From CBDCYS01 sp965226245 (GTDB lineage Bacteria > Acidobacteriota > Terriglobia > Bryobacterales > UBA6623), in contig CBDDCL010000015.1 in assembly GCA_965226245.1 (NCBI GenBank), forward strand, positions 2,480,001 to 2,544,000: a DNA stretch of 64,000 nucleotides, in the 5' to 3' direction. Below, piece after piece: positions 25,411-33,066 of the stretch; position 1 is the first letter of the stretch; each line of letters begins with the position of its first letter. The position numbers and the translations under genes were made by a program. The notes beneath the pieces are model-generated. The model searched no databases, was not told where the DNA came from, and saw nothing but the letters and a program-made list of their open reading frames with translations.

Positions 25411-25781
25411 GCGCTCAAGGGGACATTTCTATTGCCTCGCGACACGGCCGCTCAAACAGCTCTTGCGCCAGCTCTTCAATCGTGTCACTGTGTTCATGGG
25501 TCGTCGTTTCGTCTCCTTTGTTGATGGTTTGTCTTGAATCAATCCATCGTGGAAACAAACGATGACCTGCGTCAATCGGCCACAACATTCTACAGAAAAA
25601 TTGTTACAGAACCTCTCATCAGTGGAGGGCATCGCACCCCCGATTGCCCAGCGTCGCTCGCTCCCTTGCGGAGAGAGCCCGGCTCGTTCGCTTTACGGAG
25701 GAGCCGGCCGTCTCCTCAAGTCAGGCCTTCATCGAGGGCGAGGGCCTCGAAGATCGTATCTCGGGGGGGCCTATGCCGTTG
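25411..25781. other. Non-coding stretch beyond the IS1182-type element
   Basis: No complete gene is seen. A sequence like the lost element's end (ggacatttctattgcc) lies at 25421-25436. On the minus strand just inside it, a frame reading HEHSDTIEELAQELFERPCR may be a scrap of a mobile-element protein. The remainder has no protein character. Confidence 0.4.
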
Positions 25782-25974
25782 AACCTAAAAACGGCAGTTA
25801 GTCGTCTTCGAACCGCCCCAACCTTGTGACGAGACGTCAGTTGGACCCGAGTGTCGTCGGGGACCGGCGGGTGAAGATTGCAACTGCTCCGCAGTTGCAA
25901 TATCAGCACATAAGATACGTTCTTTCAATATGTTACAACGAATGCTAGAACGTCCAACTGCCGTTTTTAGGTTG
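25782..25974. mobile_element. MITE-like element with perfect 18-bp inverted repeats
   Basis: AACCTAAAAACGGCAGTT (25782-25799) is repeated exactly in inverted form at 25957-25974, giving a 193-bp unit. Inside is a strong hairpin, attgcaact-gctccgc-agttgcaat (about 25878-25902), and no coding sequence. This is the form expected of a non-autonomous transposon. No transposase with matching ends is present in the window. The unit lies 38 bases before the ribosome site of the DUF3179 gene. Confidence 0.6.
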
Positions 25975-26023
25975 AAAGACGCCCTCGACAGAGGACGCTC
26001 CTGCTCATCCTGTAAGGAGAGCC

Positions 26024-27499
26024 GTGCATAAACTGCTCCTTGAATCGGCACAGCGACCGACGATCATCCCGCGAACGCAATCCGCCGGCAGACTACTGCT
26101 GATCTTGACACTCACTATCGTCGGGTTGTGGGTCTGCGCGGTCGCAGCACAGGAATCTGCTGGCGGTACCGGTAAGAACGCCTCCGCGAGCGCAGTTGAA
26201 CGCAATTCCTCACCCCGCGTCTGGGTCCCGACCACCCGAGCCCTTGCCGACCTGCTCAGCCGGAAAACGCCCGCGCGCTTGGAAAGCTTGGCCGCTCTGC
26301 AGTCGAACTGGGACACCAATCTCGTCCCCTTTATTCTCGACAGTCTCCATCTCATTCCTCCCGAAGGTCGGCGGGGCGCTGTTCTGTGGAAACTGCTCGA
26401 GAAAATGACGGGACAATCTTTCCGGCGGGACAGGCTGCGGTGGATCAACTGGCTTTGGAAGCAGGAATTCAAGATGCACCCGGACTATCCCGAATTCAAG
26501 GCTGCGGCGTACGAGACGATCGATCCTCGCTTTCGCTGGTGGTTCTATCGGGGAATGCCTCACACCATACGAATCGACGAGATCATGTGGGGAGGAGTCA
26601 GGGTCGATGGTATTCCTCCTCTGGAGCACCCTTCAGTGATCCCAGCCGAGGAGGCAACCTATCTCGGGGAAAAGAACATCGTCTTCGGCATCTACGTCAG
26701 CGGAGAGGCGCGCGCGTACCCGAAGCGCATTTTGGCCTGGCATGAGATGACCAACGACACCGTGGGCGGCAGGGATCTCACCTTGGTCTACTGCACGCTC
26801 TGCGGGTCAGCCATCCTTTACGACCAGCAGGTTGGGGAGCGCCAGTTCGAGTTTGGCACAAGCGGCTTCCTCTACCGTTCGAACAAGCTGATGTACGACC
26901 GTGAAACGCGGTCCTTGTGGTCCGCGCTCGAAGGGGTTCCCGTCACGGGGAAGCTGGTCGGATCCGGACTCCGGTTGAAGCGGTTACCGATCGTCACAAC
27001 GACCTGGGCGGCGTGGCGTGAGGCGCATCCCGAGACGAAGGTGCTCTCGCTCGAGACGGGGCATCGGCGCGACTACGGGGAAGGGGTTGCTTACCGCGAC
27101 TACTTCTCGACGGACAGGCTGATGTTTCCGGTGCCGTTCAACGACAAACGACTCAAGAACAAGCAAGAAGTGTTCGCGATGCTCCTCGGCCGTAAGCCGG
27201 TGGCGTTCGATACTTCCTTTCTCAAGAAGCGCGCTCTTCATCACGACACCGCCGGGGGGCGGGCTGTCGTGATCCTGACCGATTCTTCGAGTGCCCATCG
27301 CGTCTACGATGCGAACGGAGTGACGTTCTCGAAATGGGATGGTAAGGTAGCTCTCGTCGATCAGGAAGGCCAAACCTGGAAGGTCACCGAGAACGCACTC
27401 CTTGGCCCGAACGGGCAGCAACGCGACCGCCTTGCCGCGCACCGGGCGTTCTGGTTCGGCTGGCACGCCCAGTTTCCCAACTCGCGGCTGGTGCGGTGA
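26024..27499 (+). CDS. DUF3179 domain-containing secreted protein
   Basis: This 491-residue protein starts at GTG 26024, seven bases after AAGGAG. A signal or membrane segment (LLLILTLTIVGLWVCAVAA) leads to a mature protein. Characteristic DUF3179 blocks are GIPPLEHPSVIPAEEATYLG, EARAYPKRILAWHEMTND, LTLVYCTLCGSAILYDQQV and GFLYRSNKLMYDRETRSLWS. The paired Cys in YCTLCGS is conserved in the family and may bind metal or form a disulfide. The biochemical function of DUF3179 is not known. A MITE-like element lies immediately upstream. Confidence 0.88.
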   Translation: MHKLLLESAQRPTIIPRTQSAGRLLLILTLTIVGLWVCAVAAQESAGGTGKNASASAVERNSSPRVWVPTTRALADLLSRKTPARLESLAALQSNWDTNLVPFILDSLHLIPPEGRRGAVLWKLLEKMTGQSFRRDRLRWINWLWKQEFKMHPDYPEFKAAAYETIDPRFRWWFYRGMPHTIRIDEIMWGGVRVDGIPPLEHPSVIPAEEATYLGEKNIVFGIYVSGEARAYPKRILAWHEMTNDTVGGRDLTLVYCTLCGSAILYDQQVGERQFEFGTSGFLYRSNKLMYDRETRSLWSALEGVPVTGKLVGSGLRLKRLPIVTTTWAAWREAHPETKVLSLETGHRRDYGEGVAYRDYFSTDRLMFPVPFNDKRLKNKQEVFAMLLGRKPVAFDTSFLKKRALHHDTAGGRAVVILTDSSSAHRVYDANGVTFSKWDGKVALVDQEGQTWKVTENALLGPNGQQRDRLAAHRAFWFGWHAQFPNSRLVR

Positions 27500-27520
27500 T
27501 CCACAACAACACCGCGGGCA

Positions 27521-27685
27521 TTCTACTACGAGCTGTACGGGAAATATAAGGAGTATGGCCTGCCGGTTCAATTCGAAGTGGTTCAAGGAGCCGGGCATGG
27601 TGGAAAGGAATTTGGAGCATACTACGATGGACGGCGCACTCGTTTATTGACCACATTTCTTGACGCGCACATCAAATCAAAATGA
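27521..27685 (+). pseudogene. C-terminal fragment of an alpha/beta hydrolase
   Basis: One frame reads FYYELYGKYKEYGLPVQFEV, then VQGAGHGGKEFG and RRTRLLTTFLDAHIKSK before TGA at 27683-27685. This is the usual end of a dienelactone-hydrolase or BD-FAE-type esterase, with the catalytic His in GAGHG. The enzyme body with nucleophile and acid is absent, and the fragment begins 20 bases after the DUF3179 stop. Confidence 0.7.
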
Positions 27686-27804
27686 CTTGTGACGGGTATA
27701 TGATCAGCCTTGCCATAATGACGCAAACCCCTGACGGGGCCACGGACGTAGTCGAGACACGAAGAGACCGGGGCCGCTTGCCGTTGTTCATCGAGATTGA
27801 CACC

Positions 27805-29208
27805 GTGCTCCACCGCTTGCTGATTCTTGCAGTGATGACAACTGGGGCCGCGCTGCACGCGGAAGACTGGCTGCGGTTCCGCGGGCCGAATGGGTCCGGG
27901 ATCGCTGCCGGTTCCGTCATCGAAAGGCCCTCGTTCGAAGACAACCTTATTTGGAAAACGGACCTTCCGGCCGGGCATTCATCGCCCGTTATCGCCGGCG
28001 CCCGGATCTATCTCACGGCAGTCGAGGACGAGAAGCTCTTCACGCTCGCGCTCGATCGTTCCACGGGCAGGATTCTTTGGCGACGGCAAGCGCCCCGGCC
28101 GCGCGTCTCCCAACTTCAGGAAAACAACAACGCCGCCTCCCCGACGCCCGCCAGTGACGGGGAAAACGTGTATGTCTTCTTCGGCGACTTCGGCCTGCTT
28201 TCCTATGGCGCGGATGGCAACGAACGCTGGCGTATCCCGCTTGGGCCCTTCCGCACCATTCGCGGCATGGCCGCTTCGCCCATTGTTGCCGACGGGAAGG
28301 TGTTCCTGGTCTGCGACGCCGACGGCGGCGACTCCTTCCTGATCGCCGCCGACGCCGAAACGGGACGCGAGGTCTGGCGCGCCGACCGCTCCGAGTTCCG
28401 CCGCGCCTTCTCGACGCCGGCCGTCTACCGGCCTGCCAACGGCCCTGACGAACTGATTGTTCCCGGCGCCTATACGCTAACTTCCTACGCGGTCGAATCG
28501 GGCGAGGAGCTGTGGCGCGTCGGAGGCCTGTGTTGGCAGCCCAAGGCCGTACCGCTGATCGCCGGCGGCCGTGTCTACCTCAACTGCCAAGGAGCCGGAA
28601 CCGATCCCAACGCCGGCCGCTATCCCGAGTTCGCCCAAGCGTTGGAGTCCTTTGACGCCAACGGCGACAGCTTGCTCTCGCCCGAAGAGTTCTATTCCGA
28701 CAAGGCCCGCCGCTTCCCCGACTTGGATCTCAGCCAAGACGGCCAGATGGACGAAGAGGAGTGGGACTACTTCCGGGCGCGCATGGCCACCCGGCCCGGC
28801 TTCTTCGCCGTGCGGCTTGGAGGCCGCGGAGACATCACCCAGACGCATAGCGAGTGGGTCCAAGAGCGGCCGATGGGCAACGTGCCGTCACCGTTGCTTC
28901 TTGATGGCGTGCTCTATTCGGTCCGGAACGGGGGGATCTTTGGGAGCATCGACGCCAAGACAGGCGAAATCCTTAAGCGAGCGCGCCTTCCCGAAGCCGT
29001 GGGGGCCTATTTCGCCTCGCCGGTGGCGGCCGACGGGAAACTGTTTGTCATCGATGCCGACGGCGTCCTCACGGTCGTCCGCGCGGCGGCGGACTGGAGC
29101 GTGCTGCACAGCCTCAAGCTCGGCGAGGGGAGTCACGCCACCCCGGCCATCGCCGACGGCCGCCTCTACGTGCGTACGTTCGGAAGCCTGTATTGCTTTG
29201 GGAGTTGA
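27805..29208 (+). CDS. Secreted PQQ-like beta-propeller protein with an EF-hand insert
   Basis: This protein of about 467 residues starts at GTG 27805, giving a clean signal peptide (VLHRLLILAVMTTGAALHA). An upstream ATG at 27682 would bury the signal. Repeated blades with W, G and D pattern (DWLRFRGPNGSG, NLIWKTDLPAGHSSPVIAG, GRILWRRQAP, NERWRIPLG) match quinoprotein-type propellers. These relatives often do not hold PQQ and are structural. Between blades (about residues 285-335) are two EF-hand calcium loops, DANGDSLLSPEEF and DLSQDGQMDEEEW. Such chimeras are common in Planctomycetes and Acidobacteria. The partner or substrate is unknown. Confidence 0.88.
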   Translation: MLHRLLILAVMTTGAALHAEDWLRFRGPNGSGIAAGSVIERPSFEDNLIWKTDLPAGHSSPVIAGARIYLTAVEDEKLFTLALDRSTGRILWRRQAPRPRVSQLQENNNAASPTPASDGENVYVFFGDFGLLSYGADGNERWRIPLGPFRTIRGMAASPIVADGKVFLVCDADGGDSFLIAADAETGREVWRADRSEFRRAFSTPAVYRPANGPDELIVPGAYTLTSYAVESGEELWRVGGLCWQPKAVPLIAGGRVYLNCQGAGTDPNAGRYPEFAQALESFDANGDSLLSPEEFYSDKARRFPDLDLSQDGQMDEEEWDYFRARMATRPGFFAVRLGGRGDITQTHSEWVQERPMGNVPSPLLLDGVLYSVRNGGIFGSIDAKTGEILKRARLPEAVGAYFASPVAADGKLFVIDADGVLTVVRAAADWSVLHSLKLGEGSHATPAIADGRLYVRTFGSLYCFGS

Positions 29209-29211
29209 AGA

Positions 29212-29369
29212 GGCATTGTCAAGTTAACTGGTAGCCGAGGGACCAAGCCATTATATCGGGGACACTGTCAAGTTAATGAGCCCGAGGCGGTTTTGGGTGG
29301 AAAGCGGTGACGTCGATACAGGGATTCCAGCGGTTAATCCTCGCCGACCGGTGTTAACTTGACAATGCC
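29212..29369. repeat. Inverted-repeat unit, possible MITE or paired element ends
   Basis: GGCATTGTCAAGTTAAC (29212-29228) and its exact inverse (29353-29369) bound 158 bp. A third, direct copy of tgtcaagttaa lies inside near 29267, and a related cgtcaacttgacag occurs near 32981. The unit begins four bases after the propeller gene's stop. No open frame of interest is inside. Confidence 0.5.
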
Positions 29370-29412
29370 CCTCACGCGCAAACTAATTTGGACAAGAGTG
29401 GTAACAGCATTT

Positions 29413-30990
29413 TCCAATCCAAGGATGAGCCTGAAATCGGTCGGGGCGTAGAAGGGCAGGCTGCAGGATGAGAATCTCCTTTCTGAGAGGATCGCAGGGC
29501 TTCGAGAGGGGAGGGGGGCAAGGGGGAGGGGGAAGCTGAGCACGGTCTTGGCCGCTGGACGAGAGTTTCTTGAGCTTCTCCTTCCCCCTCCCCTCAATGT
29601 CGAGTCCGGGGCCGTCAGGCCCCGCTCCCGACAGCGCTGTTCCCAGCAGCGCTCTAGCGCCGCGAGCGGCAGGCGTCGAGCAGTTTTCTTTTGCGTTGTT
29701 GCATCCGCAGAGCGCATTCGGTATCGCTCATCCGCAGCGCCTGCTGCTGCAACCTGGCCGCGCTGACGCCTTCCTTCAAGCAGCTCTCCCAGTCTTGCAG
29801 CGAGACCAGTTTTTCGTAGGGCGTGCGATAGTCGTTGAGCCGGTAACGCCGTCGCCGCTTGCCGTTGTCGCTCAGCTCGATGGTGGCGAATCCGCAGGGA
29901 CGGTGATAGTTCAAATACGGGTTGAAATCGGCCGTGTAAAAGCGCTGCACTTGGCCGGCGTGACGGGCGGCGATCGGTGCGTGTCCGATATGCTTGCGCA
30001 CCACCGCGCCGTTCTTGCCTTCCACCAAAGCATTGTCGGTGGTGCGATTTGCCCGCGACTTGGTGAACTCTTGCACCAGTAATTTGTTCAGCAATTCCTT
30101 CACCCGGTGGTTGATAAACTCCGAGCCGTTGTCGGAATGAAAACCGAGGATACGGAAGGGGAATTGATGCAGCATCGCCTCCAAAACCGGCAATAAATGG
30201 GCCTCGGAGATGGTTTCGCAGCAGCCCACAATCTGCCATTGCGTGACCGTGTCGACGGCATTGATGTGATAAATCCCCTTGCCGCAGCCGCTGTCGCCCT
30301 GGTGCACCGTGTCGACCCGCAAGTGGCCCGGCTGGCCGTGCGGCTCGGGCTTGCGGCGCTCGCCGATGCTCACCGCCGAGGCGCGAGTCTGGGTGTGATG
30401 GACACGGTGTTCTCGATAGGCCCGGCTGCGCCGTAAGTTGTAGATATGAGAGGCCGAGATGGAAGCCAGTCGTTCGTAGTCGGCCCTGTTGTGGACCTCG
30501 TATTCGCGCTGCAGGATGCGGCGCACGGCCGGACCCGAAAGCCCTTCGTGGGCGCCATCGGTGTCGGCCAGCAGCTTGATATCGGAGGGTGTATAACGGC
30601 GCGGGAAGCGACGGCGCCGCGAGGTTTGCGGCTCGATGACGCCGCGCTCGCGCCAGCGGGCGATCAAACGGGTGATTTGCGCTTTGCTGAGCCCGCTGAT
30701 CTTGACCAGATAGCGGCGCACGATTCCCTTGTCTTTTCTTGACAAACCCAGGTACTTTTGAGCGCGCAAGACGCCTTCGACCAGGCCATAAATCTGCTTG
30801 CGGCCGGTGCCGGCGAAGCTGAGATTGTTGCTGGCGCTGAGAAACTCTGGCATCTCGGCCAGGGTGAGACGTTCGGCATGCTGCATGGTGACTTGCATTC
30901 ACCCGCATTGTGCCCTGACCCGACCTGATCATCTTCAGGCTCATCTTGTGTTGGAAACACATCCTCCCTTCAGGCTCATCTTGTATTGGA
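29413..30990 (-). mobile_element. Complete insertion sequence with rve-type transposase
   Basis: The left end tccaatccaaggatgagcct (from 29413) is the inverse of ttcaggctcatcttgtattg (from 30969). At the right side a second direct copy of the end begins at 30934, so the terminus is doubled. The transposase reads leftward. A solo copy of the left end is found at 38449-38597. I cannot assign the IS family by name; the integrase core resembles the IS3/IS481 group. Confidence 0.8.
29654..30898 (-). CDS. Transposase with integrase (rve) catalytic core
   Basis: This 414-residue protein has an N-terminal DNA-binding half: RYLVKISGLSKAQITRLIAR looks like a helix-turn-helix, and SASHIYNLRRSRAYREHR is a second. 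The DDE core follows with LRVDTVHQGDSGCGKG (first Asp, about residue 195), LGFHSDNGSEFINHRV (second Asp) and TTDNALVEGKNGAVVRKH (Glu). A basic C-terminal tail ends MQQRKRKLLDACRSRR. No frame breaks are present, so the element could be active. The region 29436-29653 between gene and left end is non-coding and GC-rich. Confidence 0.88.
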   Translation of the reverse strand: MQVTMQHAERLTLAEMPEFLSASNNLSFAGTGRKQIYGLVEGVLRAQKYLGLSRKDKGIVRRYLVKISGLSKAQITRLIARWRERGVIEPQTSRRRRFPRRYTPSDIKLLADTDGAHEGLSGPAVRRILQREYEVHNRADYERLASISASHIYNLRRSRAYREHRVHHTQTRASAVSIGERRKPEPHGQPGHLRVDTVHQGDSGCGKGIYHINAVDTVTQWQIVGCCETISEAHLLPVLEAMLHQFPFRILGFHSDNGSEFINHRVKELLNKLLVQEFTKSRANRTTDNALVEGKNGAVVRKHIGHAPIAARHAGQVQRFYTADFNPYLNYHRPCGFATIELSDNGKRRRRYRLNDYRTPYEKLVSLQDWESCLKEGVSAARLQQQALRMSDTECALRMQQRKRKLLDACRSRR

Positions 30991-31021
30991 CAACTCTGTA
31001 ACATAGGGGCGTGAGGATACC

Positions 31022-32029
31022 ATGAGATTCTTGGCTTTCCTGCTCGTTTTCTCGCTCCCCGCCCTGTTTGCCGCGGACACTCTCGACATCTATTGGATCG
31101 ATGTCGAGGGAGGGGCGGCTACTTTGATCGTGACTCCCGGCGGCGAAACCGTCCTCATGGATGCCGGTCACCCGGGTTTCGACGGGCGCGATGCGGAGCG
31201 CATTAAGAGTGTCCTAACTGATGAGGCGAAAGCGGAAAAGATCGACTACTCCATCACCTCACACTTCCATGGTGACCACGCAGGCGGGCTTCCAGGGCTC
31301 GCCGCGATCGTTCCCATCGGAAAGTTCATCGACCATGGCGACAGTGTCGAGCGAAGCCGCCAGGGGGGCGAGAAACTATGGCGGAACTACCTGTCGGTCG
31401 CTGCGGGAAAGCGTATGTCAGTCAAGCCGGGGGACACATTACCCCTGAGCGGTGTGGAGCTGACATTTGTCACGGCCCACGGCCGCACCTTGGGCAAACC
31501 GTTGAGACCGGCGGGAGCCAATCCGCATTGCGAGGGCGCGAAACTGAAGGATGAAGACAGAGGAGAAAATGGCCAGAGCGTCGGCTTCGTTGTCAAACTT
31601 GGGCCGTTCGAGTTTCTCGATCTCGGCGACCTGACCTGGAACTTCGAGCACCAGCTCGCCTGCCCCGTAAACCTCGTAGGAGAAGTCGATCTCTACCAGG
31701 TCACCCATCATGGGTTGCACACCTCCGGCGCCCCTCAACAGGTATGGGCTGCCAAACCTCGTGTGGCCGTCATGAATAACGGGCCGCGAAAGGGAGGCCC
31801 TCAAATCTACGAGAGGCTTTCCCAATCGCCAGGTCTAGAGGACATTTGGCAGCTTCATCGTGCTCTGGAGGCCGACGACGTCCACAACACGGGCGAGAAG
31901 ATGATCGCCAATCATGAAGAGACCAAGGACTGCAAAGGACATTGGATCAAGGCGTCCGTTCAGACCGACGGCGCCTATACCATCACCAACAGCCGCAACG
32001 GTTTCTCAAAGACCTACCAAGCGCGGTAG
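31022..32029 (+). CDS. Secreted MBL-fold hydrolase (ComEC/Rec2-like domain)
   Basis: This 335-residue protein has a signal peptide (FLAFLLVFSLPALFA). The metallo-beta-lactamase fold begins LDIYWIDVEGGAATLIVTPG with VLMDAGHPG, followed by the metal-binding motif SHFHGDHAGG, then GEVDLYQVTHHGLHTSGAPQ. The pattern matches stand-alone relatives of the ComEC C-terminal domain, which often act on phosphodiesters or nucleic acids; the substrate here is not known. It lies just beyond the right end of an IS element, so its native promoter may have been displaced. Confidence 0.88.
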   Translation: MRFLAFLLVFSLPALFAADTLDIYWIDVEGGAATLIVTPGGETVLMDAGHPGFDGRDAERIKSVLTDEAKAEKIDYSITSHFHGDHAGGLPGLAAIVPIGKFIDHGDSVERSRQGGEKLWRNYLSVAAGKRMSVKPGDTLPLSGVELTFVTAHGRTLGKPLRPAGANPHCEGAKLKDEDRGENGQSVGFVVKLGPFEFLDLGDLTWNFEHQLACPVNLVGEVDLYQVTHHGLHTSGAPQQVWAAKPRVAVMNNGPRKGGPQIYERLSQSPGLEDIWQLHRALEADDVHNTGEKMIANHEETKDCKGHWIKASVQTDGAYTITNSRNGFSKTYQAR

Positions 32030-32461
32030 GCACTTTTTCAGATCAACCGTAAATCTCCGGACCGGGGGTCATGAGAGATTCCTGAACCCGGCGCAACAAT
32101 ACCCGACCCCGATTTGTCCGCCGTGAGCGGCCTGCGAGTGCGCCGCTTCAGCTCGGCTCGAGGACGGCCCGCCCCCATATATGGCGGTATGCTGAAACAA
32201 CCGGATAAGTAGGAGTGGTCTCTAGGAGTTCACTCACGTTACGGCCCGGTGACTTGCTCACCATCCCAAGGACGGCTTTGTCAGTTGGCTTCATCTGCTT
32301 CGTTTGCTCCACAGATGCAACTCAAGCTACGGGGCTCTGACTTTTACCCCGGTGGGACGGCCTCCCACTGAACATGCCAGCCTTTGCTGGACGCACTTAC
32401 CACCATCTATCCGCTGCTTGAGGTCCTCAGAACGTCGTCGAAAGGAGTCGAAAGCGGGGCT
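32030..32461. other. Intergenic mosaic without recognised gene
   Basis: About 430 bases follow the MBL gene. No credible open frame is seen. The stretch from about 32220 to 32400, which includes gctacggggctctgac and accccggtgggacgg, feels like a piece of a repeated element, but I cannot name it. Confidence 0.4.
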
Positions 32462-32836
32462 GAATCAAAGGCCCTGGCGGTGCTATGATCGGAGGCGCCC
32501 CTTGGTTCCGGCTCGTCCGGGTCAGGATATAATGGCGTATCATAAAGGACGTTATGAGGGTACCGAGCAGATTGGTGTGCCGCTGTTGATGGCTTAGCGT
32601 ACATTTTTACACCAATCTGCTCGGTACCCTTGATTCCACGTCCTCGAACGCCAAGAGAATCAAAGGCCCTGGCGGTGCTGGGAGGCGCCCCTTGGTTCCG
32701 GCTCGTCGCGGATATAATGGCGTATCATAAAGGACGTTATGAGGGTACCGAGCAGATTGGTGTGCCGCTGTTGATGGCTTAGCGTACATTTTTACACCAA
32801 TCTGCTCGGTACCCTTGATTCCACGCTCGGCCAAGA
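32462..32836. repeat. Tandem duplication of a unit with a 22-bp hairpin
   Basis: Two copies of a roughly 175-195 bp unit lie head to tail (about 32462-32657 and 32658-32836). They share tcaaaggccctggcggtgct at the start and a long identical tract to ttgattccacg. Each contains AGGGTACCGAGCAGATTGG with GTGT, a loop of about 30 bases, and the exact inverse ending GCTCGGTACCCT, so each can form a very stable stem. The copies differ by small indels near their left part. The sequence taatggcgtatcataaagga before each stem is shared too. Confidence 0.8.
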
Positions 32837-32936
32837 GATCTGGGACGTCGCGGAAGCTCAGACAGAAACGGTGATACAGCCACACGGCGTGGGCGATGAC
32901 CTCGCCGGGAAAACAATAGCCGGCGCAGGGATTCTG
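32833..32936 (-). pseudogene. IS6-family transposase, short N-terminal fragment
   Basis: On the minus strand the frame reads PGEVIAHAVWLYHRFCLSFR then DVPDLLAERGI, a clear match to the beginning of IS6/IS26-type transposases. At the final isoleucine it runs directly into the hairpin unit, so the element was cut there. Only about 35 residues remain. The rest of 32937-33066 has no gene. Confidence 0.75.
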
Positions 32937-33066
32937 GGACGACTTTATCCCCAGATCACGCCCTGGCGGCTCAGTAGCTCGTCAACTTGACAGCACCTTG
33001 CCAGACCTTTGGCAATAAGTTACAGTAACTATCAATTATCGGAAGACCTGATCAGAGAATTCGCCC

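Noticed and set aside
29334..31004. A 556-codon minus-strand frame over the rve-type IS
   Set aside because: It overlaps the real transposase in another frame and is Arg/Pro/Ala-rich without family motifs.
32462..32836. Possible CRISPR array
   Set aside because: There are only two large units of nearly 200 bp with an internal long stem; no short regularly spaced repeats, unique spacers or cas genes.
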